Of a DNA stretch of 64,000 nucleotides, positions 47,027 through 57,408 are shown piece after piece (the first letter of the stretch is position 1; each line of letters starts with the position of its first letter). The notes under the pieces were generated by a model. It ran no database searches. It was not told the DNA's origin and saw only the letters and a list, made by a program, of their open reading frames with translations. The DNA is from Stromatinia cepivora. Its lineage: Eukaryota; Ascomycota; Leotiomycetes; Helotiales; Sclerotiniaceae. The stretch spans positions 2,914,001 through 2,978,000 of the forward strand of contig RCTD01000002.1 in the NCBI GenBank assembly GCA_014898415.1, in the 5' to 3' direction. The translations under genes and the position numbers were made by a program.

Positions 47027-47246
47027 TGGCTTGCTGAAGTCTATCTTTGGACAGCTGTTTCAGATTCATACTGCCCGGCTCAGGGCATTTGTGCTTGGGA
47101 GGGCCGTGGTCCTCGATCGCGCCGCTGCCCCTGATGGCCGGGGTTGGGATCGTTTTACAAAGTTGAAATTGAAAAAAGAGCTTAATATTAGTGTTGCGGG
47201 CTGAGAGGTTCAATTGTGCTAAAATAAGAGCATGTTTATAATTCAC
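46980..47246 (-). pseudogene. LINE ORF1, C-terminal remnant
   Basis: 88 open codons ending at TAG/TAA 46980. The last residues (QLSKDRLQQAIAESVGMEID) overlap the start of ORF2 in another frame, as common between LINE ORF1 and ORF2. The first part has no zinc knuckle, so the assignment rests on position. The element appears to be 5'-truncated here. Confidence 0.4.
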
Positions 47247-47250
47247 ACGA

Positions 47251-47546
47251 GCGGCGACGACAGGATGAAAATTATCGGAAGCAAAAAGCTAGAAGTATTC
47301 TAGAGAAGCATGTAAGATATCTAGAATTATAACATATAAATTATTCAATGCTTTCGTAAATTCAGAGCTGCTTGAATTCGAAGTATCTATTATCTGTCTC
47401 GTGAAGCTTTCGGCTTGCATTAATAGAATATAGATTACTGTACATCTATAAATAGATGAAATCTTAAAGAGAAAGAAAATTGTTAGAGCATAATAATTTC
47501 TGATTTGGTAACCATAGAAGATATTGATAATAAAATATATTACATA
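47251..47546. other. Right border of the base-balanced island
   Basis: Composition falls from balanced to A+T-rich here. No gene is seen. Confidence 0.4.
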
Positions 47547-49306
47547 ACGTGTTTTATCACCGAGTGGATCATATCACCAAGTGAATCACTTTTACCTCAA
47601 TTCTTGATCTCTCACTTCAATATATGTTTTATTAATCAATTGAAATGCAATCGAATAATAAAGAAGCTTGAATATTCTTAGCTATTGAGGTTATTCAAAA
47701 AAACAAAAAACTCAATATTCGAAAAGCTATTAAGCTATATAATTTACCATATATAATATTCAATTATAGAATGAGTAGTTTTACCCCCTATATCGAAACT
47801 CGAGCGAATTGTTATAATCTTATAGAATTAGAAGAGGAAATGATTATTCAATATATATTTGATATGGATTTAAGAGGATTTTCATTTAAACTTAGAATAA
47901 TGAAAAATATAACGAATTATATTCTTGAATCGAGGGATACAAAATGTATTGGAAAGTTCTGAACGCATCGATTCATAAAGTGTTGAATCGAATTAAAAAT
48001 ATATTTTAATTGTATTTATAATTTTCAAAAAGCTTTCTACAAAGATTCTAAGCTTATTGAGAATTGATTTTAATTAGTTTCGAATATATAAACGAAATAT
48101 AGTATTTTCGATTGTGATTTCTACAATTTTGACAAAATAGACTTTATAATAAATATAATATACCCCGGAATAATGATAATTAGTATTAAACAAAATAATA
48201 AAAATAAGATAATATAATTAAACAATAGAGAATGGGCTATAGTAATTATATATAATAATAAAAAGAATAAAACTATATTCCCATTTTTAATAATTTAAGA
48301 ACAGATTCATCTTTCCAATTGATATATCGAAACCGATTTTCCTATGGATTGGACTATTAAATCTATATCTAATAAATAAATAAACAATAAAATAGGTTTA
48401 GAATAGTTGAAATATTTTGATAAGTATATTAAGAATTGAAGAAAAGGTAAATATCGAATATTAATATTAGATAAACATAAAAGCCACGAATCAAAAGCTT
48501 TTCAAATATATTACAAAAAGAATAATATTAAATATGTATATTTACCACCACATTTAAGTTATTTAATTCAACCACTTAATATAAACTGTTTTAACAACCT
48601 GAAATGTTTATATAATATTTAGATTAATGGATTTATTAAAGTATATATTAATTATATTTCGAAAATTGAATTCTTTATAGTTTTTAAAACTATATATAAA
48701 GATTCAATCACTTTTTAGAATATGAAATTAAGATTTTGAGGAATAGATTTAATCCCATTTAATTCTGAAGCTATATTCTCGAAATTAGATATTCGAATTT
48801 GTATATCTATCCCCCCTTTCTTCAATTTAAATTAATGGATTTTTCAAATTCCTTATAATCTAATTGAAACTCTTTTATAATCAACTTTAATAAAATCTCA
48901 AATAACTCATTATTAATCAAGTTCTTCTATATCTATATTTAAGATTATACTAGTTCTAACTAAAGATACAAAGAGATTAACTTATAAAAATACATTTTTA
49001 AATATAGAGATTTATATATTTCGGGTAGTAAATAAGACATTAAATAAACATCAATATATAAAAAAAACTTAATTATATTAAGGAGGAGTGTTTATTAAAC
49101 AAAAAGCTTTTAATATATTATTTCAACAAAAGATTGATATTCAAATTCAATGCAACATGTGACGCACAAGAGCCGTAGTAGAGCTGAATAAACAGGGTCA
49201 ATTATGTTCTTTAGAATCTACAATTGAAGAATTATAGCTTATAAGAAGCGATTAGATATATATATACAAATACTCATTTGTGGATTATAAAATTATATAT
49301 ATACGT
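47547..49306 (+). mobile_element. Fot1/pogo-type DNA transposon B (1,760 bp)
   Basis: Flanked by TA on both sides (47545-47546 and 49307-49308). The left end begins ACGTGTTTTATCACC and the right end, read inwards, ACGTATATATAT, so only the outer four or five bases and an A+T-rich part pair well. The left end has a subterminal direct repeat, TATCACCGAGTGGATCA / TATCACCAAGTGAATCA. Ends are proposals. Inside lies one decayed plus-strand transposase different in sequence from transposon A. Confidence 0.6.
47645..49239 (+). pseudogene. Fot1/pogo transposase B
   Basis: Nearly full-length decayed transposase, one frame with indels. It starts MQSNNKEA, then KKLNIRKAIKLYNLP (psq-type helix-turn-helix) and LEEEMIIQYIFDMDLRGFS (CENP-B type). 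After that come the first catalytic region YNFDKIDF (usual YNMDE.GF), ILILDKHKSHES near 48463-48500 (usual LILDGHGSH), and YLPPHLSYLIQPLNINCF near 48538-48595 (usual PPHSSH.LQPLDV..F). It ends with LRFRGIDLIPFNSEAI and KLDIRI. The third catalytic Asp is Asn and the first motif lacks the Glu, so it is dead. A C-terminal RTRAVVELNKQGQ part is typical of the family. Confidence 0.88.
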
Positions 49307-49308
49307 TA

Positions 49309-50099
49309 TTAGGATTACCATTTTACCATATTAAATTGTATGATTCGTAACATATATATATAAATGATCAATTTATAAATTGATATAAAAAATAAAGAAT
49401 ATTATATAATTAGCTTTCTATAATTTACAATTCATAATATTATCCCCTTTTTCGGAAAAATTTACTTTCGAATATTTCATTCCTCTATTTCATTACTATT
49501 TCATCGGAAATCAAATTTTATAAAAGTTCATAAACTCTAAATCAATTAGATTGATTATTTTGATTGATTTGATCAATTTACTAGAAATTGATTAAATTAA
49601 CCAAATTAATTGATCAAATTGATTAAAATGACAAATGAATTGATCAAATCGATTAAATCGTTCATTAATTGATTAAATTAATATTGATTCGTATTCTCCT
49701 TGATTTAGAGAATTTTTGAAAAGAAAAAGTTTCAATAGAAAAGAGAAAAAGGTTGAATTATAATATAATAATGATGAATAGTTAATATAATTAATTCCGA
49801 AATCGACCAAGTTAATCGATCAAATTGATCAAATCAATTAAATTGAATGAAATCGATAAAGATAATGTTACATTTCGTTTTTATTATATTCAAGTTTTCC
49901 TTTATATGATTTTTGAAATAATTATAGATATAACTTTTTTGAAATATATTGCCTTTGTATTGTTTTGGTGGTGGCAGTTCGTTTATTGTATGGAGCTCGG
50001 GTTATATACGTATATGATCAAATTCCTTCGAATTTGTATAGGTTTTTGATCCTTTCATAATTATATATATATATATCATCATAAAATTATAACATCTAA
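49309..50099. repeat. A+T-rich region with ATTGATCAAATTGAT-like repeats
   Basis: From about 49540 to 49690 and again at 49790-49855 a short motif (variants of ATTGATCAAATTGATTAAAT) is repeated irregularly. It may be the 3' LTR or flank of the chromovirus; no second copy is in the window to test this. Confidence 0.45.
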
Positions 50100-50617
50100 T
50101 CTACTATATTGAAGAACACTTTTCTTTCCCTTGATTTCATAAATGAATCGTTATTTATATGATTATAATTATCCTTTCCGCTTTTATAGAATTTTATTCA
50201 ATCAATTAATCGATTAAAAGGACCAGGCAATGTTGGATTGGCTAGGTGAAAATCGTACAGGAGGTGTAATAATGTTTTAAGATCGGAAGTAGGATATCAA
50301 GTAAAATCGGTATCACTATTAAGCTATAAGACTCTATATAATAAGGTTTTTCGTGCTTTTTTTACTATTAAAACTTTCTCCATTTCCTATTCCAAATTAT
50401 TAGTTATATTAATAAACAGAGGTAATTCAAGTATTTGACCAGAAAAAGGATCGTCATATGTTTTATGTAATCGATCTGAAGGGAAAATAGAATGAATTTT
50501 CATTGTAATCAGGAATTCGAGCTTGAAAGAATTTCCAGATCGATTAATGATCTTGAATCTTCTTTGAATTGAGAAATCCAGTTTCTTGGATAATCTTTGG
50601 GTAAAATAATTCTTCAT
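50100..50617 (-). pseudogene. Chromovirus chromodomain and C-terminus
   Basis: Chromodomain that would target integration to modified chromatin. An open stretch (50617-50387) holds the end of integrase (TQRLSKKLDF and KIHSIFPSDRLHK, usual H.VFH...L). Then come EMEKVLIVKKARKTLLYRVL, a TAG for Trp, LNSDTDFT, a TGA for Trp, YPTSDLK, and LLYDFHLANPTLPGP. This is the classic fungal chromodomain ending. A short tail (SGKDNYNHINNDSF) follows. Confidence 0.88.
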
Positions 50618-51064
50618 ATTGAGTTATATATAATCTCCGATATCGAAATCGATCTTATACTAATGAGTATTTATGGATTTCGATATTTTGGTTTGGGTAT
50701 ACAATAAATCTTCTTTTACTTGTGCAAAAGTTAATCTATTATATTCTGTGTATATATAGGTATTATATATATTTATATTATTTGTTGATTTATTAATGTC
50801 TTTCTTTTATTTCTATATATATTTCGGTATATATCTATATAAGGTTTTATAGAGTGTAAGCTTTTTTAAAGAATTATATAGAAGAGTAAATTGTGTATAA
50901 TCTATTATAAATAGGAATTCTGATTAATCGTTTTGATAATAATTAATAAATAGTTTTAATTGTTATTGAAGGTATTGATTATAGATTTCAATTTGATTAT
51001 CGGTTTGGGGATGATGAGTAGTGGATAGTTTGAGATCGATTTCTAGGATTTGGCTAAATTCCTT

Positions 51065-51900
51065 TCAGAATTGTAATATGAATTGAGGATTGTAATCCGA
51101 TATTATAATATTAAGGGGATTATAATATCGATATATATAATAGAGATATAATTGTATTTGAATTCGAGTATCGATTGATTTGTAATAAGATATAGAGATA
51201 GTTTGCTTTATCAATCGATTAATAATGATTAAAATATTGTTATATTCGTATTTATTTTTATTAAAGTTGCAATAATCCATAATGATGTATTGCTATACTC
51301 GATTAGGAATCGGAAATGGATATAATAAATCGGGGGTACGATTGTATAGAACAGAATTGTATTTGTAAGTATAACAATTGTATATATATCTAGTTATAGT
51401 ATCATATATTCTGGATTAATAATATTGTTGAAATAATAAAAGATAGGTTTTGTTTGTATCAGAATGAATAATGGAAACGGAATTATAAGCTTCATGAATC
51501 AAGTAAGTTCGAAGATTGTCGATGTCGGGTATTATCAGATAGTCATTGTAAAGCAAAAGGTCATTTTGGAATAATATATGCTTGTGATTTTGGGTAGCTT
51601 GTATTCTAAATACTAATAAGCTATCTATAGTTTTATTTGCTTTGATAATATGATTAACTAGATCAAATCGAGGAGCGATTTCATTCAAATCGATATTAGT
51701 AATCGCTATTTCGTTTGGATAATGCTTTTGTAAGACTTCTCTTATAATTTCGATATCAATTTAATTATCTTTAATAAACTATTGAAGGCGATTCTTCTTC
51801 TTAATATAATTCTGAAGATCCAATTTGTCGATTCGATAAATTAAAACATTGGCGAAAGAATTATCTTTTTCAGGGTGATATATAATGATGAAATTATAAT
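51065..51900 (-). pseudogene. Chromovirus integrase
   Basis: Zinc-binding part at 51688-51416: LLLYNDYLIIPDIDNLRTYL then HEAYNSVSIIHSDTNKTY and, after a stop, NCYTYKYN (second Cys pair decayed). Core at 51280-51065: IMDYCNFNKNKYEYNNILII (first Asp region) and YRYYNPLNIIISDYNPQFI (second Asp of the D-x-G-PQF motif). Both catalytic Asp are readable. The Glu region is beyond the stop at 51065 and eroded. Confidence 0.85.
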
Positions 51901-52345
51901 CGGTTAGAATTTCTATTTAACGAATTTGTTGGATATTGAGAATCTTAATAGTTATGAAATATTCGAGGGTCTTATGATTAATATAAACCTTGATTTTATA
52001 TGATAAATCGGTGAGTTCTGTTTTTCAATAGTTAAGAGATCGAATGATTGATAGCATTTTCTTATTATGAATTTCGTAGTTCAATTCAACGGCAACCATG
52101 GTTTTGGAGAAATAAACTATGGGAAACTAATCTTTGTTATATTATTGTGATAATATATTAGCGATTATTCCATTGGATGTATTTGTTTCGAATATACAGG
52201 GGAATCGGTAATTATAGTATTGTAGGAGTAGAGCAGAGATAAGCTTTTTCTTCAAGATATTGAATACATTTTGATATACTTCGTCGAATATGAATTTAAT
52301 ATTTGCTTTAATAAATTTGTTGAAAGGTTTCATTATTATACTATA
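51901..52345 (-). pseudogene. Chromovirus RNase H
   Basis: Starts in 52333-52142 with MKPFNKFIKANIKFIFDE then KKLISALLLQYYNYRFPCI and FETNTSNGIIANILSQ. The last is the E-T-D-A-S-D-x-x-x-x-x-V-L-S-Q block with one Asp now Asn. The remainder to about 51900 is heavily stopped. Confidence 0.82.
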
Positions 52346-52633
52346 ATCTTTAATAAACTATCGATAAAAATTGCAAAAACTAAAGAATGATTGGATCCCT
52401 TTTATTGTTATCAGAAAAATCCAATTTTCAATTACCTCAATCTTTTCAGGGTCCATCTTTATTCCTTTAATAGAAATAATAAAATCCAAGTATTTGATGT
52501 GTATAACATTGAATTCGTATTTTTTGAGATCCGCTTATAGGCCAACAACTTCTAATCGTTCGAGAATTAGCTTAATATAAATTTGATACTCTTTTTCGTT
52601 TTCAAAATAAATTAAAATATCGTCGAAATATAT
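52346..52633 (-). pseudogene. Chromovirus RT, C-terminal part from the catalytic motif
   Basis: Minus strand reads IYFDDILIYFENEKE at the break (YFDD is the catalytic Y.DD), then IKLILERLEVVGLQADL and FIISIKGIKMDPEKI. The gag-only element is inserted directly upstream of the YFDD codons. Confidence 0.88.
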
Positions 52634-52783
52634 TGTCACGAGATACACGTGATCGCGTCCGATCGGGCTAGTACAATACTAAGCTTCGAGTCGATCATAT
52701 ATATAGCTTTATAGCACACTCTCTTTAACTCTGTAACTTTTAATTTTAAGGTTGATTTCTAAACGTTTGTTAGATTCATTATA
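52634..52783 (+). repeat. 5' LTR of the gag-only element (150 bp)
   Basis: Keeps the intact start TGTCACGAG; its 3' end is decayed to ATTCATTATA. Confidence 0.9.
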
Positions 52784-52989
52784 TTATTAAAAGCTTTTTC
52801 AGATAAGAAATGGAATAACATCTGTATATACTTATGCACATTCCGTTTGCTTTTGTTTAAGCATATCGCTTTTGTTCTTTCGCTTGTATATAAATCTTCT
52901 TGATATTATTCGAAAATGTTGTTTTTTTTCTTATCCTTAATTTCTAAACTATGGATTATGATTCGATAAATCTCGCGATTGCAGAACTT

Positions 52990-54150
52990 TGTAGCGAAAT
53001 AACTCATCAGTAAGATGAAATCTTGTTCCTACACTTTCTGATTCTCGAATACACTTTTGTTGTTTATATTCTTTTTCATCCGAAACCTTCTCTTCCTGAT
53101 CCTGAAAAGTTCAATAGTAACTCTCAAAAGTTTGATACCTGGCTTCCCTCAATTCGAGCAAAACTACAAATAGATGATGTTACAATCGATAATTTTATAG
53201 TTCAATTTTACTATATTTATCTCAATCTTAAATTTCATATACAAATTATGGTACTACTTCAGTTTTCTTTTTTTGATCAAAATATTCCCTTAAATCATAT
53301 GATAATCCTAGATTAATTTATATGTGTTTACAATAATCCGAATAAAGTTCAAGAAGCTGAAAATAAGTTATTCATTTTCAAATAAGAAATCGATTCTTTA
53401 TATATTTATATTACAAAATTCGAAAGGACTCTTTACAAAACCAAAGATCAGAATTGATTTGATTCGAATAAGATCTCAATCTTTCACAATAGATTCAATA
53501 TTATTCTTAGAAATCATTTTTCTTAATAACTTTCTTTTTCTTATTCTTATTCTGATTTTGTTTAGGTTATATAATAATTAGTTACTTGTACAACAAATGG
53601 ATTCCCTGTATCATTTTACTCTAGTGAGTTTAAAGTCCTATATATATTGCAGAATCCATCCCATTTTCAGAATTATGATTTAATGGATATTAGCAATCTT
53701 AATATCATTAATATCCTTAACTCTTTTGATACCCAATCGGACAAACCCAATCGTACTTTGATTTTACTCTGTATACAAATGCCCGAGTTTTCCCCTTCTA
53801 AAAGAATTCTTTTGTGTAAACAAAATAAATATATATGATATAGAAGTATCTCCCATTAAATATAAGTCTATCTGTTAGATCCACATCAAGGAATCCGAAA
53901 TCGATAAAAACCTGTTCCGGTTATTACATTAACTACTGAACCCGAAAATAATAATGATAAGGATTTAGAAGAGATAATCAATGACCGATATTTTGAAGAT
54001 CGCTTGAAAGAAGTATATGGTATAGTGGATATATATTCGTTGGCTATAATATAATTTGTATATCAAGCATTTTTATCAAAAAAAGATTAATGATTATTTT
54101 ATACTTAAATCATTCATTTTAAATGAATTCGAAGCGAACTCTTCAGAAGA
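52990..54150 (+). pseudogene. Gag of the gag-only element
   Basis: Structural Gag. The capsid begins with PSLPDPEKFNSNSQKFDTWL (53083-53142), LQIDDVTIDNFIVQFYYIYL (53164-53223) and, after a small frame change, YNNPNKVQEAENKL near 53330-53370. Then come ITKFERTLYKTKDQN and NKISIFHNRFNIILRNHF. This is the standard fungal Ty3 Gag (retrotrans-gag) order. Further on lie SPSKRILLCKQNKYI (where the zinc knuckle should be, not preserved) and a C-terminal part FEDRLKEVYGIVDIYSLAII near 53991-54050. It stops before any protease motif. Confidence 0.85.
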
Positions 54151-54160
54151 AGGGGGGTAG

Positions 54161-54310
54161 TATCACAAGATACACATAATCGCGTCCGATCGGGCTAGTA
54201 CGGTACTAAGCTTCGAGCCGATCATATATATAGCTTCGTAGCACACTCTCTTTAGCTCTGTAGCTTTTAATTCTAAGGTTGATCTCTAAACGCTCGTTGG
54301 GTTCGTCACA
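54161..54310 (+). repeat. 3' LTR of the gag-only element (150 bp)
   Basis: Mate of 52634-52783. Starts TATCACAAG (decayed TGTCACGAG) and ends with the intact TCGTCACA. Confidence 0.9.
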
Positions 54311-54315
54311 TATAT

Positions 54316-54800
54316 TGTATAAAAAATATTTAAATAATCGAATAGAATATCATTCATATAACATTGGTAGATTATAGGATTATTCGTTAATCCGAATGGT
54401 ATAATCTTGTATTTGTATGATCTATATCAGGTTCGAAAAGTAATATATTCTTTCGAAACAGGATTCATTTTTATATAATGGAAAACTTGACGAATATCGA
54501 GTTTGATAAAGATCTTAATATCAGAAAACCAGGAAAGTGTTTTATCGATCAAAGGGAAGGAATACCGATTCTTATATATCAAGGAATTCAATAATCTGAA
54601 GTCTATACAGAATCTCAAATTATTATTAAGTTTCTTAACGAATAGAATGGATATAATATAAAAGGTTTGATTAAATTCAATGAAACTTTTGCTGAGGTTA
54701 TTCATAATATATTCTTTGATAACTTCCAATTGTTCTAGGGATATCTTATAAAGCGGATTATAATGCAAGATTTATTCTCTTTTGTTTTCTAATATAATTT
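54316..54800 (-). pseudogene. Chromovirus RT, N-terminal part
   Basis: An open stretch of 113 codons (54768-54427) contains YNPLYKISLEQLEVIKEYI, ISILFVKKLNNNLRFCIDFR (usual PVLFVKK..G.LR.CVDYR), LNSLIYKNRYSFPLID and KLDIRQVFHYIKM (first catalytic Asp). It continues with a few stops to the insertion at 54310. The order is the one of Ty3 RT. Confidence 0.88.
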
Positions 54801-55496
54801 TATGATTATAAGATCGGTTAGAAGATAAGATATTTGATTTATACTTGGAAAAGGCTTAATGATATTATCGATATTCAAATAATATTTCAGATTCTGAATC
54901 GATTTCAGTTAATACTCGATTGAGTTTCTTTCAAACTTTTATATTCTTGAATTCGATTAAAGTAACTAATATTCTTTCTTCTGTATATCGTTCGTTTTAT
55001 TGGGAATCTATTATATTATCGAGTTCTTTTAAAATAATAATAAAGAGTTCAATTTATTTATCTTTTTTGTATTCTAATTGGAATTTATCAGATTTGAGTA
55101 TATATAGATCAAAAACTTTGGGCGATATATAAGAAAGGCATTTGTAAATCTGTAATGGTAATATGATTAATTGGGAAAAAAGTTAATTGAACTTGAAAGG
55201 AATCGGGACTTCTTTTTTTTAATAAGAATCTATATTGCATTTATATTTGAAGGTTCTTATTGTATATTATCAATTGCAATTAATTTATTTAGTTGTGAAT
55301 CTCTTCGATTTTAATATTCTTCGAATTGGTTATTTCGTTGATTAGTATTTTATTAAACTAATCGATCGATCTTTTATTTGTAAAGGGATGATTGGATAAT
55401 GAGGAGATTATTTAAATAAGAGATGGTACAAGATCTCTCTTTAGGTTATTCAAGATATCGATTGAAGCAATCGAGTTTCGCTCGAATCTTTGATAA

Positions 55497-55844
55497 TCAA
55501 AATCTATCTAAAATAATATTATAACTTTTTAATTCAGTAATAAAGAAAGGAATAAAAGATTGTTTATAATTATCAATCGTTAAATTAAGGAATATGAAAT
55601 GGGTAATAGTATGGTTTTGTATATTATTATACTTTTTAACTTCAATTGAAATTTTAAGCGATATAATTCTTGATTTAAATATAAGAAATAAATAAATAAG
55701 GAATATAATATTAATAAAAATAAATCTATTTGTTCTAGAATCAATAAGTACTCTTGATTGATAAGTGTAATTATTTTTCGAAAGGTTATAGGAAAGAATA
55801 AATGCTTTTTCTCTTATAAGCTTGGTTAGATCAAGAAATCTCAT
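55497..55844 (-). pseudogene. Chromovirus aspartic protease
   Basis: 115 open codons. The catalytic region reads RVLIDSRTNRFIFINIIF (usual LIDSGANGFVF), with Gly of D-S-G changed to Arg, so it is inactive. Then SRIISLKISIEVKKYNN, ITHFIFLNLTI and LKSYNIILDRF (usual L..YD.ILGR.W). Gag lies upstream (to the right) and is cut at 56508. Confidence 0.85.
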
Positions 55845-56508
55845 ATCCTGTATAGTGTTTAGAATGGAAATAGAGTCTAAATGTTTAATTTTAAATACTT
55901 TTCTTCTTTTAAACAGGTATTCTGTATAACTTCAATTGTAGCTTCTAAGTTGAAGTCTTCTTCGGTATCCCGATATTCTTTGAATTCTTCTGTTTCTTTT
56001 TATATTATCTCAATCTTATTAAGGTTATCGATATAAGATGTTGATATATATATTGCTCCAAAAGAAGAAGAGAACGATAAGTGTTTGAAGTTCGAATAAT
56101 TATTAAATATAATGGAGCTGGTGTATCCGGAAGGGGTATTCTAGGATGGAAACGATTTCAAGAATATAAAGGTTCCAAAATTGGAACTGTTAAAGTTTTG
56201 AGAAAATTACAAAGGGTTTATAATAATCATTGATTTGCGAATAGTTATAAGGATTTCTTGATCAATATAATATCGATTTCATTTTCATAATGAAATTTCG
56301 TTTTGATTTATTTTAATAAATATATTCATAAGTTCTTTTATAATCTTATAATCCTTAATAAATATTATTATTATTTGTAAAAGAAAATCAGAAATCTTTT
56401 GTTTGAGATTTTTGAATAAGATTTTATTGTTAATAATCTTTATTTGGATAACAAATAATCTAAACTTTTTATATTATTCTAGGAAATTATTATATCGAAT
56501 TGTATTAG
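55845..56508 (-). other. Chromovirus region upstream of protease, mostly unreadable
   Basis: Expected to be the end of gag. The minus strand has an acidic EFKEYRDTEEDFNLEA part near 55945-55990, consistent with the linker between Gag and protease. Nothing else is recognised. Confidence 0.4.
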
Positions 56509-56817
56509 TATCACAGGATAGTATGATTACACAGCACTTTCAGGGATCGTTGAATAAATGGTACATGTGATTGGTAGAGTAAAAGAATTGAATAACTTGC
56601 TCTTGATTATATAAATCAAAAGCTATATATATAAAACAAATAAATAATTATCTAACTAATATATATTTTAATTAGATTAGATTTTTGTTTATTAATATAT
56701 TAGGATCATTTTATCAATTGGTGGATTGGTAAGAATTAATAGATTCTTTATTCCGATTGGAAAATATACATTTTGATTCTTTATAAGATACAAAGAATTG
56801 CAAAACTTTCTGTAATA
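56509..56817 (-). repeat. copia-A 3' LTR of the second copy (309 bp)
   Basis: Starts TATCACAGG and ends CTGTAATA on the plus strand, followed by CACCCCCCAAATC (polypurine tract complement). Confidence 0.9.
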
Positions 56818-57408
56818 CACCCCCCAAATCGAAAGGCGATTTGAAACAAATGGAAAAATATAAAATATAACAATTTATATAATTCATAAATGAATATACA
56901 AATCGATTATAAGCAAATATCAACCAAGGATTAATATAACATATAAATCTAAAATGATTTTGGTATTTTTAAAATAAAGAAGAATTTGAATATATATAAA
57001 TCATAAATTTCTTTTAATCTTCGATTTGTTATTTACAATATTCTTCAAAATCAAGATTTTGAATAATAAAAAGAAAGTTTTCTGTCGGGAGAATATAGAT
57101 GATTGATCAATCCTGCAATATAGCAATTGAGAATGTATATAGTTGCTAGGTTATAGTATATTGATCGCGATAACGAAATAAAATAAATGAATTTTTAAAG
57201 GTATATAGATCCCTTTTTCATACTTTTGTTTTTGTTTTAATTAAGCTTTTATTAATCATTATTATACTTAAGATTTCGGGGTCTAAAAAAACTAAGCAAA
57301 CGAATCTCAATCGTACTAGACAAATGACGGCTAAAAAAAAAACTTTGAAAGAATCGAATACAAGAAAAGATCTTAATACTCCTTCAAAGAATTAACAAAT
57401 CGAGTAGA

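Larger units (their letters stand above)
44471..47250 (-). mobile_element. Tad1-like LINE, RT core deleted
   Basis: Minus-strand non-LTR retrotransposon. From right to left: end of ORF1 (47246-46980), AP-endonuclease domain of ORF2 (about 47026-46035), linker region (46017-45660), then directly RNase H (45640-45368) and the C-terminal zinc-finger part (45158-44703). The RT domain that should lie between linker and RNase H is absent. The order EN-RT-RH-zinc finger matches fungal Tad1-clade LINEs. It is much less damaged by C-to-T change than the LTR elements: long stretches are stop-free and the base composition is near 50% G+C. The 3' end and target duplication were not located; 44471 is approximate. 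Confidence 0.85.
52629..54315 (+). mobile_element. Gag-only LTR element (1,677 bp) inserted in the chromovirus RT
   Basis: LTRs 52634-52783 and 54161-54310 (150 bp each, TGTCACGAGATACAC...GGTTCGTCACA), with TSD TATAT at 52629-52633 and 54311-54315. Before the 3' LTR stands a purine tract (GAAGAAGGGGGG). The 1.38-kb interior encodes only a Ty3-type Gag on the plus strand, opposite to the host element; there is no protease, RT or integrase. It is a non-autonomous element that must have used enzymes of another Ty3 element. Confidence 0.9.
50100..56508 (-). mobile_element. Chromovirus (Ty3 with chromodomain), broken by two insertions
   Basis: Minus-strand element with protease (55844), RT (54768 down to 52634 and on), RNase H, integrase and a chromodomain at the far left. 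The RT is split by a gag-only LTR element (52634-54310). At the right it ends at 56508, next to the copia-A LTR, with gag missing. The likely reason is that copia-A inserted there and the rest lies beyond the window. LTRs were not identified. All domains show RIP-type stops. Confidence 0.88.

Noticed and set aside
56090..56280. Plus-strand stretch reading like a basic protein (WKRFQEYKGSKIGTVKVLRK)
   Set aside because: Too short, no homolog in the window, and it sits antisense to the chromovirus; left unassigned.
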